A stretch of DNA of 58,494 nucleotides from Dehalococcoidia bacterium (GTDB lineage Bacteria; Chloroflexota; Dehalococcoidia; CAUJGQ01). Below are positions 34,283 through 42,653 of the stretch, piece by piece. A program made the translations under genes and the position numbers. Every line of letters starts with the position of its first letter. Position 1 is the stretch's first letter. A model generated the notes under the pieces. That model searched no databases. It was given only the letters and a program-made list of their open reading frames with translations, and was not told the DNA's origin. Where the stretch lies: the NCBI GenBank assembly GCA_035310145.1, contig DATGEL010000066.1, forward strand, positions 1-58,494, given 5' to 3'.

Positions 34283-34615
34283 GTGGCGGTGAAGAACCCG
34301 CAGGAACCGTTTACCCGCGTCTCGGTGCAGGAGGCGAAGGCGATGCTCGACAAGGGCGACACCGCCTTCATCGACGTGCGCGAGCCGGGCGAGTTCGCCG
34401 AATACCATGCCGCCGGCACGACGCTGATTCCGCTCAACAGCGTCTACAACCGCCGCGACGAGCTGCCCGACGACAAGGATCTACTCTTCATCTGCAAGAT
34501 GGGCCAGCGCAGCGCCCTCGCCTGCGAATACGCCGCAGCGGGAGGCAAGACACGCCTGTTCAACGTCGAGGGCGGCACCGATACCTGGCGCGACTCCGGC
34601 CTGCCGATGGGCTAA
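34283..34615 (+). CDS. rhodanese-like sulfurtransferase domain protein
   Basis: A 110-residue single-domain rhodanese. AFIDVREPGEFAEYHAAGTTLIPLN and the active-site loop LLFICKMGQRSALACEYAAAGG carry the persulfide-forming cysteine (CKMGQRS) that moves sulfane sulfur. It is cytoplasmic, with no signal. The GTG at 34283 follows AGGAGG. A perfect TATAAT upstream suggests its own promoter, and hairpin repeats downstream may end the transcript. Acceptor unknown; a role in sulfur trafficking or stress is the family norm. Confidence 0.92.
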   Translation: MAVKNPQEPFTRVSVQEAKAMLDKGDTAFIDVREPGEFAEYHAAGTTLIPLNSVYNRRDELPDDKDLLFICKMGQRSALACEYAAAGGKTRLFNVEGGTDTWRDSGLPMG

Positions 34616-34655
34616 GCAGTCTTCCCGGCCGCGCGGCCCTCACACCCGGTTCATC

Positions 34656-34785
34656 CTCTGCTCTCAATCCTGGGCGAGGGGAGTTCGCCTGGGTGCTGGC
34701 TCGAAGCTGTGCCGGGTTAACCGTACCGACTCCGCAGCGCACTCTACCCAGGATCGCCCCTTCTCCCAATCCTGGGAGAAGGGGA
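34656..34785. repeat. two copies of a CAATCCTGGG hairpin repeat
   Basis: At 34757-34784 CCCCTTCTCCCA-ATCC-TGGGAGAAGGGG is a perfect 12-bp stem with a 4-base loop. At 34661-34682 a diverged copy reads CTCTCAATCCTGGGCGAGGG. Both share the core CAATCCTGGG in the same orientation, 100 bases apart. They look like a dispersed palindromic (REP-like) element of this genome and could also serve as the rhodanese terminator. Confidence 0.65.
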
Positions 34786-34811
34786 CGGGGGATGAGGGCC
34801 GGCCACACGCG

Positions 34812-35486
34812 ATGATGACGATCTTCCTCTTCGACATCGACATGACGCTGATCCGCACAAACGGCGCCGGGCGGCGGGCGATGACGCGCACCTTCCGCGA
34901 GTTGTACGGCGTCGACGAAGCCTTCGCCGGCATGGAATTCGCCGGCCGGACCGATGGCGCCATCCTGCGTGACTGCTACGGCCGTCACGAACTGCACGAG
35001 CGCGACCTGGCGATGGAGTTTGGGCGCTTCCGCGCGATCTACTTCGATTTGCTCAAGGAAGAACTGGTGGCCGGCCCCGCGACCGACGTATTGCCCGGGG
35101 TGGCGATGCTGCTCGAAACACTGGCGGCGCGGCCCGACGTGCGGCTGGGACTGGGCACCGGCAACTATCGCAGCGCGGCCGAAATCAAGCTGCGGCACGC
35201 CGGCATCTGGGACCCGTTTCTTGATGGCGGATTCGCGGATGACTCCGAGGACCGGGCGGAGGTGATTGCGGAAGGGGCCCGGCGCCTCGGCCGAACCGCG
35301 GCCGACCGCGTCTGGATCGTCGGCGACAGCGAACACGACGTGAGCGCCGGGCGAGCGAACGGGATTCCGGTGATCGGCGTGGCCACGGGCCATTGCTCGG
35401 CGGCGACGCTCACCGCGGCCGGTGCGAACGCCGTGCTGTCCGACCTGGCGGACGTGCCGGGATTCCTGGCTCTTACGTTGTCCTAA
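34812..35486 (+). CDS. HAD-superfamily phosphatase (phosphoglycolate phosphatase-like)
   Basis: A 224-residue HAD hydrolase. Motif I FLFDIDMTLI supplies the nucleophile Asp and the general acid, the four-helix cap (residues about 18-85) marks subclass I, motif II is LGLGTGNYR, and motif IV is VWIVGDSEHDVSAGRANG. DIDMT replaces the common DLDGT. It removes phosphate from a small molecule such as phosphoglycolate; the substrate is not certain. It is cytoplasmic and probably monocistronic. Confidence 0.9.
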   Translation: MMTIFLFDIDMTLIRTNGAGRRAMTRTFRELYGVDEAFAGMEFAGRTDGAILRDCYGRHELHERDLAMEFGRFRAIYFDLLKEELVAGPATDVLPGVAMLLETLAARPDVRLGLGTGNYRSAAEIKLRHAGIWDPFLDGGFADDSEDRAEVIAEGARRLGRTAADRVWIVGDSEHDVSAGRANGIPVIGVATGHCSAATLTAAGANAVLSDLADVPGFLALTLS

Positions 35487-35908
35487 CGCCGCCGCGCCTC
35501 GAAGAACGGGCAGGCGGCGGTATCTTCATAGGGATACGAGAATCCGCTTGCCGGGTGGTCGCAACTGCCGCGCCCGCCCGGTTCGTTGTTCGGCAGCCAG
35601 TTGCGGCAGCCACCGCAGGTCAGCGTGATCGCCGCGGGCGCGAGCAGTGCGTCCCAGGCGCGCTCGGCCCACGGCGTGAGCGAGTCGTCGTCGCGCGAAC
35701 GGCGCGGCTGGGCCGGCGCGGACAAGGCTGTTGGGCCACGTGGCGCCGCCGCGGCCGTGGCGGCGCGACCCCTGCGCCGATCGCGGAGATCGCGGCGATT
35801 TGCGTGGCGCTGCTCGCCGGCACTCCACCCGTCTTCGGCCAGCTCACGATCGAATCGCTCCCGACTCGCACGTTCCTCGGCGCGTTGGCGCCTGCGTTTC
35901 TTACTCAT
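35483..35908 (-). CDS. unrecognised Cys4 protein at the end of a three-gene cassette (141 aa)
   Basis: The first 75 residues are very basic and low in complexity (KKRRRQRAEERASRERF, RRDLRDRRRGR). The compact C-terminal part has four cysteines, Cys98, Cys101, Cys116 and Cys133, in CGGC-RNWLP, GRGSCDHPASG and DTAACPFFE. This could be a zinc or Fe-S site. No family is recognised. Its ATG overlaps the preceding stop by four bases, so it is translated with the DUF2007 and LON-domain genes. Its own stop overlaps the HAD gene end by four bases, convergently. Confidence 0.75.
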   Translation of the reverse strand: MSKKRRRQRAEERASRERFDRELAEDGWSAGEQRHANRRDLRDRRRGRAATAAAAPRGPTALSAPAQPRRSRDDDSLTPWAERAWDALLAPAAITLTCGGCRNWLPNNEPGGRGSCDHPASGFSYPYEDTAACPFFEARRR

Positions 35909-36231
35909 TGGGGCGGCTCGGATGCGCGGTGATCCCCGCGCCGCAAGACTCGACGCCAGCGGCGTGGGCGGTGGTGCCGCGGCTCTAAAATCGGCTCCGC
36001 CGGCTCTGCGTTGACGATCGCCCGCGCGGCTTCGAGATCGCCTTCAAGCACAAGCAGTTCCAGGGTGAGCGCCGCGCCGCCCGACCACGCCGCCAGCGTA
36101 TCGACGTTGCGCACCAACGAGCGGATGCCGGCCTGCGCCAGCGCATCGCGCCAGACCTCGGCGCTCACGGGGTCTTCCGCCACCGCGAGGCGCACCAGGC
36201 GCTCACCACGGCGATCGTGCTGGCCGCTCAA
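35905..36231 (-). CDS. DUF2007-type small protein (108 aa)
   Basis: Residues 10-75 match the DUF2007 'putative signal-transducing' ferredoxin-like fold: LVRLAVAEDPVSAEVWRDALAQAGIRSLVRN and LELLVLEGDLEAARAIVNA. The C-terminal tail is basic. The start is TTG at 36231, sharing bases with the LON-domain stop, and the end overlaps the Cys4 gene's ATG. Function is unknown; relatives may bind a partner or ligand. Its place in this tightly overlapped cassette suggests a shared task. Confidence 0.78.
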   Translation of the reverse strand: MSGQHDRRGERLVRLAVAEDPVSAEVWRDALAQAGIRSLVRNVDTLAAWSGGAALTLELLVLEGDLEAARAIVNAEPAEPILEPRHHRPRRWRRVLRRGDHRASEPPQ

Positions 36232-36893
36232 TTTGTCGCTCCGAAGCCGCCGTACTTTTGCTGCTGCTGCGCCTGCACCCGCGCGAGCAGCAGCCGGTTG
36301 GTCTGATCGAGGATGCGTTCCTCGCGCTCGAGGCAGCCACGCACCGTCCTGGTTTCGAGCAATTCCTGCTTCACGCTCACCTCGACCTCAAGGCGGCTGG
36401 CGATGAAGTCCGCCAGCATCTCCGGCCGCGACGGCAGCGAGACGTGGCGCGTCCACTGATCGCCGAGCTGCAGCGTCCAGCGGTAGTGGTCGGAGAACAG
36501 CGCCGACACGCGCGCCGCCGCGGCCGCCGTCGTCTCCTCGCTCGCGTCGGGCCGCTCCAAGAACTCCACCGTCGCCTGCAGGTACGGCTGTGAGCGGTCC
36601 GCATCGAGGATGCGAAACCGGTCCACGCCCACGGTAAGCAGGTTGAAGCGGCCCTGTGGCAGCCGCTCCACGCGGGCGATGCGGGCCGTCGTGCCGACGC
36701 CGTGTGGAACCGCGTCGCCGCCCACTTCGACGCCGGCCTTGATCAGCACAACGCCGAAGGCGCGCCGCTCGTCGATGCAGCGGTTGATCATCAGTTTATA
36801 CCGCTCTTCGAAGATCTGGAGCGGCAGCGCGCCCCCCGGAAAGAGCACCGTGCCCAGGGGAAAAATCGGCAGCAGCGACCCGCCGTCGCTCAC
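36228..36893 (-). CDS. LON N-terminal substrate-binding domain protein
   Basis: A 221-residue stand-alone LON_substr_bdg protein: LLPIFPLGTVLFPGGALPLQIFEERYKLMINRCI, then FGVVLIK, GTTARIARVERLPQGRFNLLTVGVDRFRI and a helical C-terminus (EVSVKQELLETRTVRGCLEREERILDQTNRLL). There is no ATPase or protease domain. Such proteins are thought to recognise unfolded or damaged proteins. The GTG at 36893 follows AAAGGACG. It heads a cassette with DUF2007 and the Cys4 protein, and lies 49 bases after the HpaB-family gene. Confidence 0.9.
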   Translation of the reverse strand: MSDGGSLLPIFPLGTVLFPGGALPLQIFEERYKLMINRCIDERRAFGVVLIKAGVEVGGDAVPHGVGTTARIARVERLPQGRFNLLTVGVDRFRILDADRSQPYLQATVEFLERPDASEETTAAAAARVSALFSDHYRWTLQLGDQWTRHVSLPSRPEMLADFIASRLEVEVSVKQELLETRTVRGCLEREERILDQTNRLLLARVQAQQQQKYGGFGATN

Positions 36894-36942
36894 GGTCGCA
36901 GCGTCCTTTCTGCGAGAGCGTCGCGCCTGGTCGGGCCAGGGA

Positions 36943-38391
36943 TCAGGCGATGCCCGCCATCGAGCGCACCAGGTCCAGGGTGCGCCGCGCGTCGTAGGCG
37001 CGGGCAATCATCAGCTTCTCTGCTTCGAGCGAGCCTTCGGCGTGGATCGCCAGCACCTCTTGATAGCCGCCGTATTCCGATGAGGTCAGATCCTTCACGA
37101 AGTTGATCGCCCGCAGGCGCTCGCGGCCGTCCACGCCGGCCCGACCGCCGAAGTAGTGGCGCAGATACGGCCCGATCTCCTCGCTCTCCACATCCTCCAC
37201 ACCCGGACCGGTCACCAGCAGCCCGCCGGTGATGTCCTGCACCATCGCCACGGCCTCGTGGTAGTGGTGCGCGAAATGATATTTGGCCATGTTGACAGTC
37301 AGCGCGTCGGGCGCCGCGATGCCGAGTTCGCCCACGCGGCAGCGCAGGGCGGCATGGTGCGTGAGGCCGCGCAATGTCTCCGCATAGCTGATCAGCTGAA
37401 TCAGCTTGTCGCGCACGTGCGCCGCGCGGCTGATGCCGTTGTAGTCGGCCATCAGCTGCGCCGAGCCGACCAGCGCGTCCACCAGCGGCAGCTTGTACGA
37501 GATCGCGGTGAAGCGGTGAAACTCGACGAATCCGAGGGCAAGCGGGCCCGCGTACTGCCACTCGCCGGCCAGAAACACGCGCTCCCAGGGCACGAAGACG
37601 TCGTCGAAGACGGTCGTCGTCTCCATCATCTTGTGGCGCGCGCTGATCGGGAACTCGAACTCGGTGCGCTCCTCCTGGCCGGAGGAGCCGTACGGGCTTG
37701 CGAGCAGCTTCAAGCCGGGCGTGTTCAGGGGAAGGGCAAAGGAGACCGCGTACTGGGCGTCGGCCTCACCCATGGCCCGCGTCGGCAGCACGATCAACTC
37801 GTTAGCGTTGGTGGAGACCGAGGTGTGGCACTTGGCGCCGCGCACGACGATGCCGTCGTCCCGCCGCTCGACGATGCGCACGTAGTAATCCGGGTGCTCC
37901 TGGTCGGCCGGCCCCTTGGCGCGGTCGCCCTTGACGTCGGTCTGTGCCACGGCCAGTGCCAGGTCGCTGTCGCGGCAGTGCTCGTAGAACGCCTTGACGC
38001 GCGGCAGGTACTGCGTGCCCAGCTTCGCGTCCAGCTGCGCCGCGACCAGGTGCAAGCCGAAGAGGGCATCGGTGCCGATCTCCTTGATCAACACCACCAG
38101 CGTGTTGCCCAGCGCCGTCGCCTGCTCGATCAGGGCGCTGCGCTTGAGCAGGTCGTCCACGTTCTCGGGCAGTTTGTAGTAGCGGCTGTATGGCGCTCCG
38201 GGGCCGTCGCTGACCACCGCCAGCTCGTGGTATCCGGGGTTCTCGGCCATCTCGTAGTCGATCGCCGCGTGATCGACGGCTACTCTGATCACTGGATGGG
38301 TGGTGACGTCGTCCACGCGGGCGCCGCGAAAGTAGACCGTGCGGCCGTCCTTGAGGCTGTCTCGATACTGCTGGGGGGTGCGGAGTGCCAC
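36943..38391 (-). CDS. HpaB-family flavoprotein (4-hydroxyphenylacetate 3-hydroxylase / 4-hydroxybutyryl-CoA dehydratase fold)
   Basis: A 482-residue acyl-CoA-dehydrogenase-like protein: MALRTPQQYRDSLKDGRTVYFRGARVDDVTTHP, QTDVKGDRAKGP, DGIVVRGAKCHTS, VFDDVFVPWERVFLAGEW, and a C-terminal YHEAVAMVQDITGG. The TDVKGDRAKGP segment leans to the dehydratase/isomerase branch, but the cysteines that hold its 4Fe-4S cluster (a C-x3-C pair and a late Cys) are absent. A flavin-dependent hydroxylase is therefore more likely. Hydroxylases of this type need a flavin reductase (HpaC), which is not nearby. The ATG at 38391 fits the family N-terminus. Confidence 0.87.
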   Translation of the reverse strand: MALRTPQQYRDSLKDGRTVYFRGARVDDVTTHPVIRVAVDHAAIDYEMAENPGYHELAVVSDGPGAPYSRYYKLPENVDDLLKRSALIEQATALGNTLVVLIKEIGTDALFGLHLVAAQLDAKLGTQYLPRVKAFYEHCRDSDLALAVAQTDVKGDRAKGPADQEHPDYYVRIVERRDDGIVVRGAKCHTSVSTNANELIVLPTRAMGEADAQYAVSFALPLNTPGLKLLASPYGSSGQEERTEFEFPISARHKMMETTTVFDDVFVPWERVFLAGEWQYAGPLALGFVEFHRFTAISYKLPLVDALVGSAQLMADYNGISRAAHVRDKLIQLISYAETLRGLTHHAALRCRVGELGIAAPDALTVNMAKYHFAHHYHEAVAMVQDITGGLLVTGPGVEDVESEEIGPYLRHYFGGRAGVDGRERLRAINFVKDLTSSEYGGYQEVLAIHAEGSLEAEKLMIARAYDARRTLDLVRSMAGIA

Positions 38392-38532
38392 CGGCTCAGC
38401 TCCTCGCGATCGTCACCGTAATCGCGCTGCCCGCGCCGGGCCGAGCGCTGCGCCGGACCCTGCGCCGATGCGGCCATGATCGCCCACGCGATCGGGAGGG
38501 TCAAGCGAGCGCGAGCGGGACGGCCGGCGGCC

Positions 38533-39879
38533 TCACTTGCCGATGCAGAAGCGGGTAAAGATCGTGTCGAGCAGGTCTTCGGTGGCGTCCTCGCCCGTCA
38601 GCTCGCCCAGGGCGCGTACTGCCGCCGCCAGGTCCACGCTCAGGAGATCCTCGGGAGCGCCGGCGGCAAAGCCCTCGCACGCGGCCCGCACGCTGGTCAG
38701 CGCACGCCGGGCAGCGTCCCGCTGACGCAAGGTCGAGAGGGCAGCGCCACTCGCGGGTGGTCGCCGCTCGCCGATGATTGCGCGGTGTAGCTCGCGTTCC
38801 AGCGCGTCCAGCCCTTCGCCAGTGAGCGCCGAGACCGGTAGCGCGCAAATGCCGTCCAGTTCCGGCGCGCCGGGCGCGACCAGCGCGCCGAGGTCGAGCT
38901 TGTTCAGCGCCGCGATGCTCGGCGCGGAGGCCGCCAGCGCCAGCAGCGAGCGATCGTCGTCGTTCAGCGGCGTGCTGGCGTCGATCACGAGCAGGAGCAG
39001 GTCACTCGCGGCGGCGGCGGCGCGGGAGCGCTCCACACCAAGCCGTTCGACCGCATCCGTGGTCTCGCGGATGCCGGCCGTGTCGGTCAGCACCACACGC
39101 AGGCCGCCGAGGTTGGCGGTTTCTTCCAACGTATCCCGCGTGGTGCCTGGAACGGGTGTGACGATGGCGCGGTCCTGGCGCAGCAGGCGGTTGAGCAGGC
39201 TCGATTTGCCGGCATTCGGCCGGCCGACGATCGCGATGCTCGCTCCCTCGCGCTGGAGAAGGCCATATTCCGCCTCCGCCGCAAGGCGTTCGAGGCGATC
39301 GCCTAAGGCAGCGAGTTCCGGGCCGATATCGCGAAGCGGCACGTCCTCGTCGGGAAAGTCGGCGCGGGCGCTGAGATAGGCGAGCAGCTCCAGGGCGGCC
39401 GTGCGGGCGGCCCGCAGCGGTCCGGTGAGCTTTCCCTGTAGTCCGGCGAGGGCCAGGTCGGCGGCCACGTCGGTGCGGGCCTGCACCAGCGCCAGCACGG
39501 CCTCCGCCTGTGCCAGGTCGAGCCTGCCGTTGAGGAAGGCGCGCAGCGTGAACTCGCCGGGCTCGGCGGCTCGGGCGCCGGCGCACAGCGTCGCTTCGAA
39601 CAGCCGCCGCAGGACCCGGCTTCCGCCGTGGCCCTGCAGCTCGACCACGTCCTCGCCGGTGTAGGAGCGCGGCCCGCGCATCAGCAGGGCGATGCCTTCG
39701 TCCAGCGCCGCACCGCTGGCGGGATCGCGGAAGTGGGCGAAGCGCGCCCGCCGATCGCGCAGGCTGCCGAGGCCGATGCGCTTGGCAATGCCGGTGGCGC
39801 CTGGACCGCTGATCCGCACGACACCGATTGCACCTTCGCCCGGCGCGGTGGCGATCGCGGCAATGGTGTCCTCACGCAT
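38533..39879 (-). CDS. mnmE: tRNA uridine-5-carboxymethylaminomethyl modification GTPase MnmE
   Basis: A 448-residue MnmE. DTIAAIATAPGEGAIGVVRISGP opens the folate-binding domain, LRAFLNGRLDLAQAEAV follows, and the G domain has IVGRPNAGKSSLLN, PGTTRDTLEE, DTAG and NKLD. The protein ends with the diagnostic CIGK. With MnmG it modifies the wobble uridine of several tRNAs. mnmG is not in the window. The adjacent genes on both sides are unrelated. Confidence 0.96.
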   Translation of the reverse strand: MREDTIAAIATAPGEGAIGVVRISGPGATGIAKRIGLGSLRDRRARFAHFRDPASGAALDEGIALLMRGPRSYTGEDVVELQGHGGSRVLRRLFEATLCAGARAAEPGEFTLRAFLNGRLDLAQAEAVLALVQARTDVAADLALAGLQGKLTGPLRAARTAALELLAYLSARADFPDEDVPLRDIGPELAALGDRLERLAAEAEYGLLQREGASIAIVGRPNAGKSSLLNRLLRQDRAIVTPVPGTTRDTLEETANLGGLRVVLTDTAGIRETTDAVERLGVERSRAAAAASDLLLLVIDASTPLNDDDRSLLALAASAPSIAALNKLDLGALVAPGAPELDGICALPVSALTGEGLDALERELHRAIIGERRPPASGAALSTLRQRDAARRALTSVRAACEGFAAGAPEDLLSVDLAAAVRALGELTGEDATEDLLDTIFTRFCIGK

Positions 39880-40196
39880 CGATGGCCGCTCCCGAGCCGG
39901 GATCTTCCCATCTCAGTGTAGAGCGGGCGACGGCCACGATCCGCGGGCCGCCGTCTTCAGAGTGTAATGGCGCGGCTACGTCAGCGATCATTGGCGTACC
40001 GCCGAGGTGTGCAAGGCGATGCCGGCGCGACCCGAAGTCCATGTCTTCTGCTGCGGACAGCAACGGGAAACCGTCCTGCCATCGCCCGAAGCGGTCCGCA
40101 TAGCTGGTCGCAGCGTGCTGGGTGAAGTCCGCATTCGGAGGAGGGGCTGCGGGCCGACTTCTTCTGGGCCAGCCTGCGGCACTAACGGGCGAGGTG
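39880..40196. other. 317 bases without a supported gene
   Basis: Both strands were read. Open frames here are short, have no family resemblance and no ribosome site. The promoter of mnmE should lie at its left edge (reading leftwards). Nothing else is recognised. Confidence 0.4.
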
Positions 40197-40991
40197 TTAC
40201 GCGCCGATCCAGTAGACGATGCCGAGCGCGACCAGCGCAACCGACAACGCGATTGTCCAGCGTGGCGTCGGGGCGGGGGCAAGCTTATACACCAGGATGA
40301 CCGCGGTGAGCACGATCATCCAGGCGAGACTCGAAAGTCCGATCAGCAGCATCGCCAGCATCAGACCCGCGGAGCAGCCGAGGCAGCTCAGCCCATAGCG
40401 GCCTCCGGCCACGAGTGCGCTGCGCATCAGGTTGAACGGCAGCGGGCCATGGAGCGCGCACAGCTCGCGGCACCACGCTTCACTCGCGCGCTTGATCGGC
40501 GTCAATGCGTAGAGGCCGGCGAGGACGAGGACGCCTCCTCCGATGAGCGCCTGGTGCGGCCAAGGCATTCCCAGAACGTTGTAGAGCGCATAGCAGGCGA
40601 CGCCGAACGCTGACCATATCCCAAGGTATGTCGCGCCGAGCAAGGCGGTTGCAGCCCGCCAGCCGCGCCGGCCCTCGGCAGTTCGCGCGAACTCGAACAC
40701 CAGCGGTGTCGCCGAGGGAAGCATCATCGCGGCCATCATCACCGTCCAGGTCACGACGAACGGGCCAAAGGCGCCAAACCCCGTCGTCATGGCGTCCATC
40801 GAACGCATCCGCGCGACGGTCAGGCCCCAGGCAAGGACCGCGACGACGAGAAAAGCGAGTGCGATCACGGCCGGCGCGGCGATCTCCTGTGGCGCACCAC
40901 CGCCTTGGAAGAGGCGGCATGCCGGGCAGAACCCGCCCCGCCGCGATGTTCTGATCAGCCCAACCGTGGATAGCATCCGAGCGTACGACAT
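40197..40991 (-). CDS. DUF2182 integral membrane protein
   Basis: A 264-residue membrane protein with a cysteine pair near the N-terminus (CPACRLF, residues 22-25), about seven hydrophobic helices and the DUF2182 hallmark MTTGFGAFGPFVVTWTVMMAAMMLPSATPL (residues about 68-97). WCRELCALH and YGLSCLGCSAGLM add further cysteines and a histidine, typical of this predicted metal-binding family. Function is not established. Its ATG overlaps the stop of the DUF899 gene by one base (TGATG), so they form an operon. Confidence 0.85.
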   Translation of the reverse strand: MSYARMLSTVGLIRTSRRGGFCPACRLFQGGGAPQEIAAPAVIALAFLVVAVLAWGLTVARMRSMDAMTTGFGAFGPFVVTWTVMMAAMMLPSATPLVFEFARTAEGRRGWRAATALLGATYLGIWSAFGVACYALYNVLGMPWPHQALIGGGVLVLAGLYALTPIKRASEAWCRELCALHGPLPFNLMRSALVAGGRYGLSCLGCSAGLMLAMLLIGLSSLAWMIVLTAVILVYKLAPAPTPRWTIALSVALVALGIVYWIGA

Positions 40992-41716
40992 CAGTCGGCA
41001 TACTCGTCGTGGCGTCGCAGCCAGCTACCTGCCCCACCCTCGCCCTCGTCGCGCCCCCTGGGAACCAGGTCCATGTAGTGGTACGCGACGTTCAGCATAT
41101 CGAGGCCGCGCGCGTACGTTGAGTAAGTGTGATAGATCGCGTCGGCGTCCTTCAGAAACACGCTGATCCCCGGCGCCTCCGTCATCCCCCACTGACTGGG
41201 CAGGTAGTTGTATTCGACCTTGCCCGCCTTCAGTTCGTCCGGCCCGAACGACACGTGATAGTCGAGGTTGAAATCGCTGCCCACCGATGAGAACCACGGG
41301 AAAGACCAGCCCATGCGCTGCTTGTACGCGGCCAGTTTCTCGTACGGCGCGTACGATATCGCCGCCATCGTGATGTCGCGATGGTTCAGGTGGACCGTGA
41401 TGCCGTTGAAGTTGTCCATCCACCAGGAACACGTGAAGCACGCCGCGTCCGTGGTATAGGGCGTGTTTGGCCCAGCGGTATCCGGATTGAACATGGCGTG
41501 GTAGACGACGAGCTGGCTGCGGCCCGCGAACATGTCGCTCAACGACACCTGCCCATGCTCGCCCTGGAAGGTGTAGTCCTTTTCTACCAGCTCCCACGGA
41601 AGCTCGCGGCGCTCGCGACTCAACTGGTCGCGCATGCGCGTGAACTCCTTCTCTTTCGCCAGGTGCTTCTTGCGAGCCTCGACCCATTCATTGTGTGAAA
41701 GAACCTTGTGAGCCAT
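40991..41716 (-). CDS. DUF899 thioredoxin-like protein
   Basis: A 241-residue DUF899 protein. Its CxxC motif is Cys93-Phe-Thr-Cys96 (AACFTCSWWMDNF), and YHAMFNPDT, PFVWFS-like WSFPWFSSVGSDFN and the C-terminal GLDMLNVAYHYMDLVPRGRDE are family segments. It probably has a thioredoxin-like redox role; substrates are unknown. The ATG at 41716 follows AAGGAGGAA. It is cotranscribed with DUF2182. The ArsR/SRPBCC pair lies upstream on the same strand, a grouping often seen with DUF899. Confidence 0.9.
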   Translation of the reverse strand: MAHKVLSHNEWVEARKKHLAKEKEFTRMRDQLSRERRELPWELVEKDYTFQGEHGQVSLSDMFAGRSQLVVYHAMFNPDTAGPNTPYTTDAACFTCSWWMDNFNGITVHLNHRDITMAAISYAPYEKLAAYKQRMGWSFPWFSSVGSDFNLDYHVSFGPDELKAGKVEYNYLPSQWGMTEAPGISVFLKDADAIYHTYSTYARGLDMLNVAYHYMDLVPRGRDEGEGGAGSWLRRHDEYAD

Positions 41717-41915
41717 CGTCCCAATTCCTCCTTAGGTTCCGCTCGTGTTTCGCTCTGAATCCCCGGAGTCTCATCGTGCCGGCTGCAGCCCGGCTCCCGC
41801 CGGCGTGACCAGCTCGCCAGTAGAGGCTCGTTGTGGCCGCTGTTCGGCGGGTGTCCTGAAGCGACGACATTCATCGATGGGGGCGGCCGTATGAGCGGCC
41901 GTCATGGCGATAGTG

Positions 41916-42335
41916 TTAGTAGATGGCGAACTCCCGCAGCACGGGCTCCATGCGGTGCAACACGATCGGCCACCCCTGGTTCATGCGTTCGTAGACGTCC
42001 CTGGCCAGCGGCGAGTCAAAGTCGAAGCCCTCCTGCATGAGCAGCAGCCTGGTCCCACGGCCCTCCGGCACCAGGCGCCAGGTCAGGATCGTGTCGATCG
42101 AACCGCCACCCAGGCGGTAGCGAATCATCCGTTCCGGCTCCACGGCCAGCACCTCGCACGCCATCTCGCCCAGTCCGCCCAGGTCGAGAGTGAAGCAGTG
42201 GCCGACCACCGGTCGCACATCGCCCGGCGCCCACCACCGCGCCTGCAAGCCAGGATCGGTGATCGCGCGCCACACCACCGACGGCGGATGGGCGAGGAAC
42301 TCGTCGCATTCGATCCTGCCCCGACCCTCGCTCAT
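41916..42335 (-). CDS. SRPBCC/AHSA1-family protein
   Basis: A 139-residue START/AHSA1-like protein: IECDEFLAHPPSVVWRAITDPGLQARWWAPGDVRP near the start, then EPERMIRYRLGGG, TILTWRLVPEGRGTRLLL and a closing helix RDVYERMNQGWPIVLHRMEPVLREF. The fold makes a hydrophobic cavity for lipids or small molecules. The ATG at 42335 overlaps the ArsR stop by four bases, the common ArsR-SRPBCC pairing, so the regulator and this protein act together. Confidence 0.9.
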   Translation of the reverse strand: MSEGRGRIECDEFLAHPPSVVWRAITDPGLQARWWAPGDVRPVVGHCFTLDLGGLGEMACEVLAVEPERMIRYRLGGGSIDTILTWRLVPEGRGTRLLLMQEGFDFDSPLARDVYERMNQGWPIVLHRMEPVLREFAIY

Positions 42336-42643
42336 CTCTGCTCCTCGTCCAGCAGTTGGCGAAGCGCCCGCATCCGGCCCCGCCAGTAGCGCTCGAACGG
42401 ATGCAGCCACTCGTCCACCTCGGCCAGGGGAAGGGCCTCCAGGTGGTAGTAGCGCTGCTGACCACGTGGCTCTTCCCGCACGAGGTGCACACGCCTGAGT
42501 ACCTGCAGGTGCTCGGAGATCGCGGGGCGACCCAGCGCGAACTGGCCCGCCAGATCGTTGACGGCCCGAGGACCGCCCCGCAACAACTCCAGAATCTGCC
42601 GGCGCACCGGATTAGCCAACGCGCTATACACGTCTTGTGCCAT
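42332..42643 (-). CDS. ArsR-family winged-helix regulator
   Basis: A 103-residue ArsR/SmtB-fold repressor: VYSALANPVRRQILELLRGGPRAVNDLAGQFALGRPAISEHLQVLRRVHLVREEPRGQQRYYHLE. The recognition helix is RPAISEHLQVL. There are no cysteines, so a classical thiolate metal site is absent; this is the SRPBCC-linked subgroup that probably senses something else. A 20-base palindrome just upstream (42654-42673) is the likely autoregulatory operator. Confidence 0.93.
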   Translation of the reverse strand: MAQDVYSALANPVRRQILELLRGGPRAVNDLAGQFALGRPAISEHLQVLRRVHLVREEPRGQQRYYHLEALPLAEVDEWLHPFERYWRGRMRALRQLLDEEQR

Positions 42644-42653
42644 GACTTAGATT

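Noticed and set aside
39872-40282. 136-codon minus-strand frame in the gap between mnmE and DUF2182
   Set aside because: No ribosome site, overlaps both flanking genes, and its composition matches shadow frames.
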